From Candidatus Methanomethylophilaceae archaeon (GTDB lineage Archaea > Thermoplasmatota > Thermoplasmata > Methanomassiliicoccales > Methanomethylophilaceae): a stretch of DNA of 24,371 nt. The notes under the pieces were generated by a model. The model worked only from the letters and a program-made list of their open reading frames with translations, was not told the origin of the DNA and did not search any database. Location of the stretch: positions 1-24,371 of the forward strand of contig JAFSYZ010000112.1 in NCBI GenBank assembly GCA_017455785.1, given 5' to 3'. Position 1 is the stretch's first letter, and the number at the start of each line of letters is the position of its first letter. A program made the position numbers and the translations under genes. Positions 15,242-23,665 of this stretch are shown here, in pieces.

Positions 15242-15454
15242 ATGGTCGACACAGATAGCATCCCATCAGAGGTCGTCGAGATCATCGGACGTACCGGAAT
15301 GACTGGTGAAGCTACCCAGGTCAAGGTCCGTGTTCTTGATGGACGTGACAAGGGAAGGATCATCACCAGGAACATCATGGGTCCTGTCAGAATGGGTGAC
15401 ATCCTGATGCTCAGGGAGACATCCAGAGAAGCCAGGAAACTCGGAATGAGGTGA
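15242..15454 (+). CDS. rps28e: Ribosomal protein S28e
   Basis: This is a small-subunit protein of archaea and eukaryotes, near the mRNA exit region of the 30S platform. The 70-residue product has the expected length and the family core: [20 protein letters not shown], the [18 protein letters not shown] strand pair and the C-terminal [19 protein letters not shown] before the ATG serves as the ribosome-binding site, 11 bases after the L7Ae stop. The TGA stop is part of the GAGGTGAT site used by the L24e gene. Confidence 0.95.
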   Translation: MVDTDSIPSEVVEIIGRTGMTGEATQVKVRVLDGRDKGRIITRNIMGPVRMGDILMLRETSREARKLGMR

Positions 15455-15459
15455 TTTCG

Positions 15460-15690
15460 ATGGCAGAGATCAGAAAATGTTCATTCTGTTACAGGGACAT
15501 CGAGCCCGGAACAGGCAAGATGTACGTCAAGAAGGATGGCTCGGTCTTCAACTTCTGCACCAACAAGTGCTACAAGAACATGGTCGAGCTGAAGAGAGTG
15601 CCCAGGACCACTGAGTGGACCGAGAAGGCAGCAGCCGAGAAGGCCATCCGTATCAGGACAGCCGAGAAGGCAGCCGAGAGCAAGGAGTGA
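15460..15690 (+). CDS. rpl24e: Ribosomal protein L24e
   Basis: This is a zinc-binding large-subunit protein of archaea and eukaryotes. The 76-residue product has the treble-clef zinc motif [13 protein letters not shown] with a second pair, FCTNKCYKN (Cys-x2-Cys and Cys-x3-Cys), within residues 6-42, then a charged helical tail ([20 protein letters not shown]). The frame opens three codons earlier at 15451, but GAGGTGAT at 15449-15456 lies four bases before 15460 and fits the family N-terminus MAEIRKC. It follows S28e by five bases and precedes ndk by five bases. Confidence 0.94.
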   Translation: MAEIRKCSFCYRDIEPGTGKMYVKKDGSVFNFCTNKCYKNMVELKRVPRTTEWTEKAAAEKAIRIRTAEKAAESKE

Positions 15691-15695
15691 ATTCC

Positions 15696-16151
15696 ATGGC
15701 AATGGAACAGACGTACCTCATGATCAAACCCGATGCGGTCCAGCGCGGACTCTGTGGAGAGATCGTGACACGTTTCGAGAAGAAGGGACTGAAGCTCATT
15801 GCCATGAAGCTCATGGTCATCCCCAAGGAGACCGCTGAGATCCACTACGGCGAGCACAAGGGCAAGAAGTTCTACGACTCACTCATCTCGTACATCACAT
15901 CCGGACCTGTCCTCGCAATGGTCTGGGAAGGCGACAATGCCGTCCAGGTCTGCAGGAACATCATGGGTAAGACGAATCCTCAGGAATCCGCACCCGGAAC
16001 CATCCGTGGAGATTACGGAATGGTCACAGGTGTCAACATCATCCACGGCTCCGATTCACCCGAATCGGCAAAGAGGGAGATCTCGATCTTCTTCAAGCCA
16101 GAGGAACTCTGCACCTACGACAGGACACTGGACAAGTGGACTTACGAGTAA
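15696..16151 (+). CDS. ndk: Nucleoside diphosphate kinase
   Basis: Ndk balances nucleoside triphosphates by moving the terminal phosphate through a phospho-histidine. The 151-residue product has the complete family sequence: [18 protein letters not shown] at the N-terminus, [15 protein letters not shown], and the active-site histidine His117 in [23 protein letters not shown] seven bases upstream of 15696 gives the start. The placement after L7Ae, S28e and L24e is conserved in archaea, where the translation factor aIF5B usually follows. Here a leftward gene intervenes. A UUCG-capped hairpin ends the transcript. Confidence 0.96.
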   Translation: MAMEQTYLMIKPDAVQRGLCGEIVTRFEKKGLKLIAMKLMVIPKETAEIHYGEHKGKKFYDSLISYITSGPVLAMVWEGDNAVQVCRNIMGKTNPQESAPGTIRGDYGMVTGVNIIHGSDSPESAKREISIFFKPEELCTYDRTLDKWTYE

Positions 16152-16165
16152 ACGCAAAACTTTAA

Positions 16166-16201
16166 GTGGCGGGCTTCGGCCCGTCACTGAACAGTATTTT
16201 T
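16166..16201 (+). terminator. UUCG-capped terminator after ndk
   Basis: GTGGCGGGC (16166-16174) pairs with GCCCGTCAC (16179-16187) around a TTCG tetraloop, with one G-U pair. A run of five T follows at 16197-16201. It starts 14 bases after the ndk stop. The right arm overlaps the stop codon of the convergent hyuA gene, and the hairpin could act in both directions. Confidence 0.7.
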
Positions 16202-18205
16202 CCAGGATTTGACGGTCGGGTCGCCTATTCCGCGCCCCTCGATCTCGAAATAGGTCTCATCGATGGTCTCACCGGTGACATCTAGCGGGGAGGAGTTCAT
16301 CTTCATCTCGAACCTTATGGTTATGTTTTTGGCACCCTCGGACTTCAGTTTGGATGTCAGCAGTTCCTCCAGCGACCTCTTTGCCATTGCGATCGCCTCC
16401 TCTTTTCCGGAAGTGAGCGTCTGACCTGAATATGGGATGGTGACGCTGTAGGTGTGATCGTTCATCTGGACGATTATGGCGGTGTAGCATTCGGTTATCT
16501 TGGATGATATCGCACCTATCGCATTTCCGACATTGCCGTCATCGGGGAACACGGTCTCCGTTCCGAGTCTCTTATCGACATCCCCCATGAGATATCTCGT
16601 CGGAGCACCGATACCGACGATCGGTATCTCGACATGAGGTAGCAATGAGAAGTTACCTTTCTTATTCATAGCGGCCAACTCGTCCAGGATGATCTTGGCC
16701 CTGGGATTCCTCCATCCATCGAGTTTGTCATCCATCAGCCTTATCAGGATGGATTGGGCGATCCTCTCGTGGATCATATCCAGCAATCTGAATACCACGA
16801 CATCCTTGTCCATTCTCAGTTTGTCGGAAAGAGCATTGATCGCCGCGACCGGGCCGTCCCTGTTCCCTATGTCCAAGGCTTTGTTGTAGACTACGAGGTC
16901 GATGGGTGTCAATGACGCCATCGAAACGATCCCCCTCTTCGACAGGTTGTTGATCTCATGCGTGATCACCCACACCCCTGGTATGGAATCCGCGATCTCC
17001 ATCTTGGTCTTTGGCCCTTCCTTCAGCGATTCGATGATCTTCTTTTCCTTCTCCGTGATGCCGTCGCAGGGGACATCGTTCAGTACGTAGTAGTCTAACA
17101 CACCAGACTTCTCAAGACGGGGACAGATCCCCGGATCCATCTCCGCCAGTCTGCACAAGGGCATAACCCTGTCCGGACCTATGGTGAAGTTGAATGAGCG
17201 GAAACGGGAGATCGTCGGTACGGGGATTGTGACACCCGGAGATACTTCGATCGTAGCCTCAGGTATCGCGATCCTGGAGTCCCCTCCCAATGCCATGGTG
17301 TACATATCGACCGCTTTCACCATGGTCCTCCAACCATGTATGTTGGCACCCTCCTCACGTATGTCGGGGAGTCCTTTCTTCATCAGTGCCACATCAGTGG
17401 ATGTGCCTCCGATGTCCACCATTATGAAGTCCTTCTCGCCGGTCATCGCTCTCGCACCCATGGCGCTTGCAGCGGGACCTGAGAAAATGCACTCGACCGG
17501 TGATGTCTTCGCCTTCGATAATGTCATGACCGAACCGTCACCCTTGTACATCATGATAGGTGCGGTCATCCCCATTTCTCTGAACGTTCTCTCCAGACCA
17601 TCGAAGAACCTGCTAACGGAAGGTATCAGCTTACCGTTGAGCACGGCCGTCTCTGCACGCAGGTCTATTCCCAATGAGGAAGACAGTTCGTACCCTGCCA
17701 CGGTGGGGAGCCCTGTGAGTTCCAAGGCCATCTTCTTCACCTCCTTCTCCTGTGATGCGTTGATTATGGAGAATAATCCGGAAATGGCGATAGCCTCTAC
17801 ATGATCGGCCATACCCAATATGGCTTCCTTCACCTGTATCGGATCCAGTGGTTCCTTCATTTTCCCACGGTTGTCGTAACCGCCCCTAACATAGGCGATC
17901 TCCTTGGCACCCATGTTCTTGGCATCGTTCGGCATCCATCCTATCAGTATGAGGCCGACATCCCCTCCCTTCCCTTCCAGGACGGAATTGGTCGCGAGGG
18001 TGGTGGACACACCTATCAGTTCGATATCGGATGGGGATACATCGGAATCGGACAACACCTTGCGTACGGATTCGAAAAGTCCGACCGATAGGTCGTTGTG
18101 TGTAGTGGGTGATTTCGCTTTGGAGATGACGTGGTGGTCCTCTAGGTCCAAGATGACGGCATCCGTGAACGTGCCCCCTGTATCGACTCCGAGTCCGTAG
18201 CCCAT
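16184..18205 (-). CDS. Hydantoinase/5-oxoprolinase-family ATPase (HyuA)
   Basis: HyuA-type proteins use an ASKHA-fold ATPase domain to drive ring opening or carboxylation of substrates such as hydantoins, 5-oxoproline or acetone. The 673-residue product begins GYGLGVDTGGTFTDAVILD (phosphate 1 motif), with IMVDIGGTSTDVALM near 261-275 (phosphate 2) and GIGAPTRYLMG near 531-541 (adenosine motif). Residues about 381-440 look like an inserted winged-helix segment (TEKEKKIIESLKEGP, ITHEINNLSKRGIV). No HyuB partner is seen, so the substrate is unknown. The open frame runs to 18799 but only as a shadow of aIF5B; homology starts at the ATG at 18205. A TATTA-like box about 26 bases upstream fits a leaderless start. 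Confidence 0.85.
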   Translation of the reverse strand: MGYGLGVDTGGTFTDAVILDLEDHHVISKAKSPTTHNDLSVGLFESVRKVLSDSDVSPSDIELIGVSTTLATNSVLEGKGGDVGLILIGWMPNDAKNMGAKEIAYVRGGYDNRGKMKEPLDPIQVKEAILGMADHVEAIAISGLFSIINASQEKEVKKMALELTGLPTVAGYELSSSLGIDLRAETAVLNGKLIPSVSRFFDGLERTFREMGMTAPIMMYKGDGSVMTLSKAKTSPVECIFSGPAASAMGARAMTGEKDFIMVDIGGTSTDVALMKKGLPDIREEGANIHGWRTMVKAVDMYTMALGGDSRIAIPEATIEVSPGVTIPVPTISRFRSFNFTIGPDRVMPLCRLAEMDPGICPRLEKSGVLDYYVLNDVPCDGITEKEKKIIESLKEGPKTKMEIADSIPGVWVITHEINNLSKRGIVSMASLTPIDLVVYNKALDIGNRDGPVAAINALSDKLRMDKDVVVFRLLDMIHERIAQSILIRLMDDKLDGWRNPRAKIILDELAAMNKKGNFSLLPHVEIPIVGIGAPTRYLMGDVDKRLGTETVFPDDGNVGNAIGAISSKITECYTAIIVQMNDHTYSVTIPYSGQTLTSGKEEAIAMAKRSLEELLTSKLKSEGAKNITIRFEMKMNSSPLDVTGETIDETYFEIEGRGIGDPTVKSWKNTVQ

Positions 18206-18331
18206 GCGGATGAATGACGGTACATGGTAATAATGGGTTGTTCCGACCTTCTCTTTCCATTGGAAACGGTCAATCTGGGGGTACCTCCATGGGCAATTAC
18301 TTAAGGGACGATTACGATTTCCGCACAGGCG

Positions 18332-20089
18332 ATGAAGATGGCGATCAGACAACCGGTTGTAAGTGTATTGGGACATGTAGATCATGGAAAGACCAAGCTT
18401 TTGGATGCGATCAGAGGAACATCCGTACAGGCGAGGGAAGCAGGAGCTATAACGCAGCACATCGGTGCGACCGAGGTCCCGATCGACCACATCTACAAGG
18501 TCTGCGGTCCGCTGATCGGTAAGAAGAAGTTCGATGTGCCAGGTCTCCTCTTCATCGATACACCCGGACATCATTCGTTCATCACCCTGAGGGCAAGGGG
18601 AGGTTCCCTTGCGGATATCGCCGTCCTCGTCATCGACATCAGGGAAGGGATAATGCCGCAGACCATCGAATCGATAAAGATCCTGAGGCAGTACAAGACG
18701 CCCTTCGTCATCGCACTGAACAAGATAGATGCCATCCAGGGTTGGGTGGTGGAGAAAGGTGAACCCTTCGTCCTCAATGAGAAGAGGCAGCAGGCACACA
18801 CCATAGCGGCATTTGAGGAGAGGTTGTATTCAGTCATCGGCGACCTGTCGATGCACGGCATATCCGCTGACAGATACGACAGGATAGATGATTTCACCAA
18901 GGCCGTCGCGTTGGTACCGATCAGTGCCAAGGAGGAGATCGGTGTCCCCGACCTGTTGCTTATGTTGATAGGTCTGGCACAGCGTTTCCTGGAATCGCAG
19001 TTGGCCAAGGCCGAGGGCCCCGGAAGGGGTACCATCCTGGAGATAAAGGAGGAGAAGGGACTCGGAAAGACATTGGATATGATTCTTTACGACGGTGTCC
19101 TGAAGAAGGGAGACACCGTGGCATTGGGTACCAGAGGGGCACCCGTGGTCACAAGGGTGAAGGCGATCCTGAAACCGAAACCTTTGGACGAGATCAGGGA
19201 TCCGAGGGACAGGTTCGATTCCGTTAACGAATTGCACGCAGCTGCTGGTGTGAAGCTCTCCTGTCAGAACATGGAAGGTGTCATCGCGGGAGCTCCCATC
19301 AGGGTGGTCAAGAATGACAAGGATCCCTCAATTAAGGAGATGACCGAGGAAGCATCCGTCAAGATAGAGGTCCAGGACCAAGGTATAACGATCAAGGCGG
19401 ATGCCATCGGTTCACTGGAAGCACTGGCCTTCGAGGCTAAGGCAGCAGGTATCCCGATCAGGAAGTACGGTGTCGGTGAAGTTTCAAGAAGAGACGTGGT
19501 AGAGACGGCCGCATTCACCGATCCGATGAACAGGGTACTGTTGGTGTTCAACGCCCCCATCTCGAAGGAGGCGGAGAACGAGGTGTCCAACACCGGTGTG
19601 AAGATGTTCTCCAACCAGGTCGTTTACCGTCTGATAGAGGAGTACCAGGAATGGGTGGAGGATACCAAGAAGAACAAGGATGCCGCCCAGAGGATGGAGA
19701 TACCGTTCCCCGCCAAATTCATGATCCTTCCCAATTGTGTCTTCCATGCCACCAAACCCGCTATCGTCGGTGTACGTGTACTTGCAGGTAAGGTCAGAGG
19801 CGGATTGAACCTTATCAAGAAGGACGGCACGGATGCCGGTAAGATAAGGTCCCTGCGTGACGGCGAGGAGGTCCTGAAGGACGCTTCACAGGGTGACGAG
19901 GTCGCCATGGCCATCGACGGTGTCACCGTCGGAAGGCAGATCGACGTGGAGGATGTAATCTACGTGGAGTTATTGGAATCCACCATCAGGCAGTTCCTCA
20001 AAAACACAGAGCTCAATGAGGACGAGAAGATGACCCTCCAGGAGTATCTGGAGATAAAGAGGAAATCGGATCCGTTCTGGGGTATGTGA
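18332..20089 (+). CDS. infB: Translation initiation factor aIF5B/IF2
   Basis: aIF5B is the GTPase that promotes ribosomal subunit joining at the end of initiation. The 585-residue product has the GTPase signatures [15 protein letters not shown] (G1), DTPGHHSF (G3), ALNKIDAI (G4) and ISAKEEIG (G5) in the first 210 residues, then the beta-barrel and C-terminal domains of the archaeal short form. There is no intein, although some archaeal IF2 genes carry one. Two Met codons, two apart, begin the frame (18332 and 18338); no ribosome-binding site is clear, and AATTACTTAA at 18294-18303 is only a weak promoter candidate. It lies divergent from hyuA. Confidence 0.94.
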   Translation: MKMAIRQPVVSVLGHVDHGKTKLLDAIRGTSVQAREAGAITQHIGATEVPIDHIYKVCGPLIGKKKFDVPGLLFIDTPGHHSFITLRARGGSLADIAVLVIDIREGIMPQTIESIKILRQYKTPFVIALNKIDAIQGWVVEKGEPFVLNEKRQQAHTIAAFEERLYSVIGDLSMHGISADRYDRIDDFTKAVALVPISAKEEIGVPDLLLMLIGLAQRFLESQLAKAEGPGRGTILEIKEEKGLGKTLDMILYDGVLKKGDTVALGTRGAPVVTRVKAILKPKPLDEIRDPRDRFDSVNELHAAAGVKLSCQNMEGVIAGAPIRVVKNDKDPSIKEMTEEASVKIEVQDQGITIKADAIGSLEALAFEAKAAGIPIRKYGVGEVSRRDVVETAAFTDPMNRVLLVFNAPISKEAENEVSNTGVKMFSNQVVYRLIEEYQEWVEDTKKNKDAAQRMEIPFPAKFMILPNCVFHATKPAIVGVRVLAGKVRGGLNLIKKDGTDAGKIRSLRDGEEVLKDASQGDEVAMAIDGVTVGRQIDVEDVIYVELLESTIRQFLKNTELNEDEKMTLQEYLEIKRKSDPFWGM

Positions 20090-20113
20090 GGGGGCCGGAG
20101 GGCCGACCCATCC

Positions 20114-20188
20114 TCATTCGCGTTTGTATTCCAGGATGTCCCCTGCTTCGCAATCCAGGGCATCACAGATGGCGTGTCCGCACATCAT
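20114..20188 (-). pseudogene. Remnant of an XRE/HTH_26-type regulator gene
   Basis: On the minus strand a 24-codon stretch reads MMCGHAICDALDCEAGDILE followed by YKRE and a stop. CDALDCEAGDILEY is the near-invariant C-terminal end of small XRE-family regulators of the HTH_26/YozG type (about 65-75 residues). The rest of the gene is absent: a stop codon stands directly before the two Met codons, and the other frames upstream do not restore a helix-turn-helix. It is most likely a decayed gene between infB and rps6e. Confidence 0.6.
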
Positions 20189-20242
20189 TTATCGTATCGA
20201 CAATCCACAGATGGGGGCCAAGGGCAATTTTTCTCATCCATA

Positions 20243-20254
20243 CTTTTATAAATA
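20243..20254 (+). promoter_or_regulatory. TATA box for the S6e-aIF2-gamma-PIN operon
   Basis: CTTTTATAAATA predicts a start near 20274, giving a short leader of about a dozen bases that includes GAGGTG (20276-20281) five bases before the S6e ATG. Confidence 0.65.
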
Positions 20255-20286
20255 ATACAATTATAAGCAGGTCCCGAGGTGTTCAA

Positions 20287-20682
20287 ATGGTAGACTTTAA
20301 AACCATCATCAACGACGTGAAGACCGGTAAGTCATACAACGTTACCGTGTCAGGCCACCACGCGAACTCTCTGATAGGTAAAAACATCGGAGAGATCGTG
20401 GACGGAATATTTGTCGGTCTCCCCGGCTACAAGCTTAAGATCACCGGCGGAAGCGACAACACAGGTGTCCCCATGAGGGGAGACATGCCTGGACCCAAGA
20501 GAAGGATGCTCCTCATGGCTGACGGACAGTCATTCCACGAGAAGTACCCCGGACAGAGGAAGAGGGTCGCGGTCCGCGGATCAGCAATCTCACAGTCGAT
20601 CGTGCAGATCAACATGGCCGTTGCAGAGTACGGACCCAAATCCATCGAGGAGTGCCTCGCAGCACCCGCCGAGGAGAACTGA
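20287..20682 (+). CDS. rps6e: Ribosomal protein S6e
   Basis: S6e is a small-subunit protein of archaea and eukaryotes. The 131-residue product is the short archaeal form without the phosphorylated eukaryotic tail; it has [30 protein letters not shown] and a basic [10 protein letters not shown] segment. The open frame runs back to 20086, but the TATA box, GAGGTG at 20276-20281 and the family N-terminus fix the start at 20287. The stop overlaps the aIF2-gamma ATG by one base (TGATG). This gene order is conserved in archaea. Confidence 0.95.
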   Translation: MVDFKTIINDVKTGKSYNVTVSGHHANSLIGKNIGEIVDGIFVGLPGYKLKITGGSDNTGVPMRGDMPGPKRRMLLMADGQSFHEKYPGQRKRVAVRGSAISQSIVQINMAVAEYGPKSIEECLAAPAEEN

Positions 20683-21920
20683 TGAAAGTCCAAAAGCAGC
20701 CCGAGATCAACATCGGTATGATCGGGCATGTCGACCACGGTAAGACCACTCTTACCAAGGCTCTCAGCGGAGAGTGGGCCGACCGTCATTCCGAAGAGGT
20801 GAAGAGAGGTATCTCCATCAGGCTCGGGTATGCAGATGCGGCTTTCTACAAGTGTCCCAAATGTGAAGGCGCGGCAGCCTACGGAACCAAACCCAAGTGC
20901 CCCAACTGCGGCTCCGAGACGGAGTTCCTGCAGTCCGTGTCATTCGTGGACGCACCTGGTCACGAGACCTTGATGGCCACGATGCTCTCCGGAGCGGCAC
21001 TCATGGATGGTGCGATCCTTCTGGTGGCGGCGAACGAGAAGTGTCCGCAGCCTCAGACGAAGGAGCATCTGATGGCATTGTCCATCATCGGTATCGAGAG
21101 GATAGTCATCGTTCAGAACAAGATCGATATCGTCTCCCGTGAACAGGCTGTCGAGAACTACAAGCAGATCAAGGAATTCGTCAAGGGAACGATCGCCGAG
21201 AACGCGCCTGTCATCCCGATCTCAGCCAACAGCGGTGTCAACATCGACATGCTGATCCAGGCGATACAGGAGCACATCATCGCTCATGTGGAGAGGGACA
21301 AGGATGCCACCCCACTGATGCATGTGGCACGTTCATTCGACATCAACTCCCCCGGTACGGTACCCAAGGACCTCAAGGGAGGTGTCCTCGGAGGCTCGCT
21401 CATACAGGGAACCTTCAAGGTCGGTGACGAGATCGAGATCGTCCCCGGTATCAAGACCGATGTCGGCGGCAAAGAGGTGTATCAGAGGATAACGACCAAG
21501 ATCACATCCCTGTTTGCCGGAGGAAAATCGGTCAAATCGATCAACCCCGGAGGTCTCATCTCCATCGGTACATCGCTGGACCCTTCGATCACCAAATCGG
21601 ACGGACTGACAGGAAGGATGATCGGTGTTCCCGGACATCTTCCCAAGGTGGTGCATGATTTCAGCATGAAGACCACACTGTTGGACCGTGTCGTGGGTTC
21701 CGCATCGGACCTGAAGGTGGACGAGATCAAGAGCAACGAGCCTCTGATGCTGTCTATCGGAACCGCCACCACCGTAGGTATCGTTAAGAACGGTAAGGGC
21801 GGATCTATCCAGGTCGTCCTCAAGATCCCAGTCTGTGTGGTAGAGGGTCAGAGGGTAGCCATATCCAGGAGGATCTCCAACAAGTGGAGACTGATCGGAT
21901 ACGGAATCGTCGAGATCTGA
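20682..21920 (+). CDS. eif2g: Translation initiation factor aIF2, gamma subunit
   Basis: aIF2-gamma is the GTPase subunit of the factor that carries initiator Met-tRNA to the small subunit. The 412-residue product, normal for the family, has [20 protein letters not shown] (G1), DAPGHETL (G3), QNKIDIV (G4) and ISANSG (G5). A zinc knuckle (YKCPKCEG, then PKCPNCGS) sits in the G domain, and the C-terminal barrels end in a [11 protein letters not shown] tail. The start at 20682 shares one base with the S6e stop; the earlier in-frame Met at 20652 would add residues encoded within rps6e and is not supported. The PIN gene begins two bases after its stop. Confidence 0.96.
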   Translation: MKVQKQPEINIGMIGHVDHGKTTLTKALSGEWADRHSEEVKRGISIRLGYADAAFYKCPKCEGAAAYGTKPKCPNCGSETEFLQSVSFVDAPGHETLMATMLSGAALMDGAILLVAANEKCPQPQTKEHLMALSIIGIERIVIVQNKIDIVSREQAVENYKQIKEFVKGTIAENAPVIPISANSGVNIDMLIQAIQEHIIAHVERDKDATPLMHVARSFDINSPGTVPKDLKGGVLGGSLIQGTFKVGDEIEIVPGIKTDVGGKEVYQRITTKITSLFAGGKSVKSINPGGLISIGTSLDPSITKSDGLTGRMIGVPGHLPKVVHDFSMKTTLLDRVVGSASDLKVDEIKSNEPLMLSIGTATTVGIVKNGKGGSIQVVLKIPVCVVEGQRVAISRRISNKWRLIGYGIVEI

Positions 21921-21922
21921 TC

Positions 21923-22279
21923 ATGCAGACCGTCGTATTGGACACAAACGCCTTACTCATGCCTTTCGAGATGAGGATGAATCTGGACCTTTCGGTCCAG
22001 AATCTCCTCGGAGAGGTGGATTTTCTTGTTCCCGGTCCTCTGATCGGTGAATTGAAGCACCTGGACAACAAATACGCACGCGCTGCGCTGGAGTTGGCAA
22101 GGAGGTACGAGATCGTTCCTACCGAAGAGACAGGCGACAATGCCGTGATTGAATTGGCACTCAAGACCGGAGCGTATGTCCTGACGAATGACAAGTTCCT
22201 CAGGTCCAGATTAAGAAAATTGAAGGTCCCCTTGATATATCTCAGATCGGGGACCCATCTTGTTGTGGAAAGACCTTAG
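21923..22279 (+). CDS. Fcf1/Utp24-like PIN-domain protein
   Basis: The 118-residue product is a single PIN ribonuclease domain with the acidic metal-binding residues Asp7 (VVLDTNALL), Glu43 (GELKHLD), Asp72 (GDNAVIELAL) and Asp90 (LTNDKFLRSR). Sequence and position after aIF2-gamma match the archaeal relatives of Fcf1/Utp24, the nuclease that makes early cuts in eukaryotic pre-rRNA. A rRNA-processing role is therefore more likely than a VapC toxin, and there is no antitoxin gene beside it. It starts two bases after aIF2-gamma. It is the only gene here to end in TAG (22277-22279), and its end overlaps the convergent mmp8 gene by four bases. Confidence 0.85.
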   Translation: MQTVVLDTNALLMPFEMRMNLDLSVQNLLGEVDFLVPGPLIGELKHLDNKYARAALELARRYEIVPTEETGDNAVIELALKTGAYVLTNDKFLRSRLRKLKVPLIYLRSGTHLVVERP

Positions 22280-23094
22280 ATCAACGGTTCCGGACTCTCG
22301 GTGAGCTCGGTATCGGGCTGTTTCCCTAATTCATCAAGTTTTGCTTTGATCAGTTCCGCACCGGCCTCTGATGCCGCATATACCGGGACCTTCTTCCCTG
22401 CCTGGAGCACGGCCCTGGTCTTCGCCTTTTCCCTGATGGACTTGGAGGCGCATGCCGTGATTATGTCGCAGAAGTCGAACATCATGTCGGCACCCCTGTC
22501 ATCGGTACCTGTTGTATGTACCGCGATGATGATCACGTTCCTTCCGAAGCAGTCCCTGATCTCCTGAGCAGCTTCGCCTGTGGTGACGGTCACCGCCACC
22601 TTGTGGTAATGCATCGCGAATGCCTTACCGACACCGTCGAACTGGTCGATCTTTGCAGTCTTCGGATCAAGAACCCTTTCGGCTCCTATGCCTTCGATGA
22701 CACACGGTATGGGTTCGGTCTCTTTGATACCTGAGATGCGTCCTCCCATTCCCTGTACTATCTCCGGATCGTCAAGAACGACGGTACCGCAGCCATCGGC
22801 CGCGATGACCGCCGCGTTGATCATCTTGTTCTTCAGAGCAAGGCACAGGATCTCGGAGACACCGAAACTCAGGAAGTATCCCATCCTGATCTGACGGTCC
22901 TCGTTGCACATGCCGAAGTCCTTGATGCGGAATTCGACGTTCTCCCTTATGGTGTCCTCGTTGAATTCCTGTATCCCGCGGTGGTCCCTGAAGAGGGGGC
23001 ATACCTTGACCTTCGGCTCGGTAATACTTATGACCTTCCCATCCTCGATGGTCACTGTCGATCTTCCGAGCATCTCCATTACGTGCCTGCTCAT
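22276..23094 (-). CDS. mmp8: Methanogenesis marker protein 8 (DUF2099)
   Basis: This family is found almost only in methanogens and relatives and has no settled biochemical role. The 272-residue product shows its conserved blocks: KVCPLFRDHRGIQEF near the N-terminus, ENVEFRIKDFGMCNEDRQIR, FLSFGVSEIL, AADGCGTVV, EIVQGMGGRISG and AKIDQFDGVGKA. Conserved-looking cysteines at 32, 63, 84 and 102 could bind a metal or cluster. AAGGTGAT four bases upstream, overlapping the cyclophilin stop, fixes the start and shows the two are co-transcribed. It is the clearest sign that the host is a methanogen. Confidence 0.9.
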   Translation of the reverse strand: MSRHVMEMLGRSTVTIEDGKVISITEPKVKVCPLFRDHRGIQEFNEDTIRENVEFRIKDFGMCNEDRQIRMGYFLSFGVSEILCLALKNKMINAAVIAADGCGTVVLDDPEIVQGMGGRISGIKETEPIPCVIEGIGAERVLDPKTAKIDQFDGVGKAFAMHYHKVAVTVTTGEAAQEIRDCFGRNVIIIAVHTTGTDDRGADMMFDFCDIITACASKSIREKAKTRAVLQAGKKVPVYAASEAGAELIKAKLDELGKQPDTELTESPEPLI

Positions 23095-23103
23095 GTTATC
23101 ACC

Positions 23104-23589
23104 TTATTCGATGACTTCTGCCTTGATGATCCTCTTCTCATCGACCGGCCTGTCGTTGTAGTCGGTCTCGGTCCTCTCGATGGTGAGAACGACCTTGTAG
23201 CTCTCCTCATCCTCGCATTCACCGAACACGGGGTGTTTGGAAGGTGTCCTCATGTCGTCCCAATCAAGGTACTTGTTGTCGGCGGTGTTGATGAAGAACT
23301 GGCTGCCGCCGGTGTTCGGCCTTCCTGTGTTGGCCATGGATATGGTACCGCGGACGTTGGAGTGTCCTTTGACGAACTCGTCCTGGATGTTGTATCCGGG
23401 TCCGCCCATACCGGTTCCAGTGGGGTCCCCGCCCTGGATCATGAATCCCTCGATAACCCTGTGGAAGATCACTCCGTCATAGAATCCTTTCTTTGCGAGT
23501 TCTACGAAGTTACCTGCTGTTATGGGCATGTCATCATACATCTTCAGTCTGATGTCGCCTACGTTCGTGTGAAGAATCACTGTAGTCAT
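23104..23589 (-). CDS. Cyclophilin-type peptidyl-prolyl cis-trans isomerase
   Basis: This enzyme speeds cis-trans isomerisation of proline peptide bonds during protein folding. The 161-residue product is a single cyclophilin domain with the catalytic region [36 protein letters not shown] and KHPVFGEC. There is no signal peptide, so it is cytoplasmic. A roughly nine-residue insertion (WDDMRTPSK) precedes the HPVFG segment, and Tyr stands where a Trp is usual in cyclosporin-sensitive cyclophilins. An ATATTATT box at 23611-23618 (read on the minus strand) lies about 25 bases before the ATG, so the start is probably leaderless. The mmp8 gene follows after nine bases in the same transcript. Confidence 0.92.
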   Translation of the reverse strand: MTTVILHTNVGDIRLKMYDDMPITAGNFVELAKKGFYDGVIFHRVIEGFMIQGGDPTGTGMGGPGYNIQDEFVKGHSNVRGTISMANTGRPNTGGSQFFINTADNKYLDWDDMRTPSKHPVFGECEDEESYKVVLTIERTETDYNDRPVDEKRIIKAEVIE

Positions 23590-23610
23590 GAATCACAGTA
23601 TGCGGTACCG

Positions 23611-23618
23611 ATATTATT
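23611..23618 (-). promoter_or_regulatory. TATA-like box for cyclophilin-mmp8
   Basis: AATAATAT on the minus strand is centred about 25 bases upstream of the ATG at 23589. No ribosome-binding site is present, which fits a leaderless transcript. Confidence 0.45.
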
Positions 23619-23665
23619 GCTTTGGCCGTTCCGTATCCGGGCAGGACTGGACGGATCGATTCCGT

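Noticed and set aside
18206..18799. Long N-terminal extension of the hyuA frame on the minus strand
   Set aside because: Antisense to the start of aIF5B and the intergenic region; HyuA similarity begins only at the ATG at 18205.
21923..22279. VapBC toxin-antitoxin module
   Set aside because: No antitoxin gene precedes the PIN gene; sequence and position after aIF2-gamma fit the Fcf1-like rRNA-processing group.
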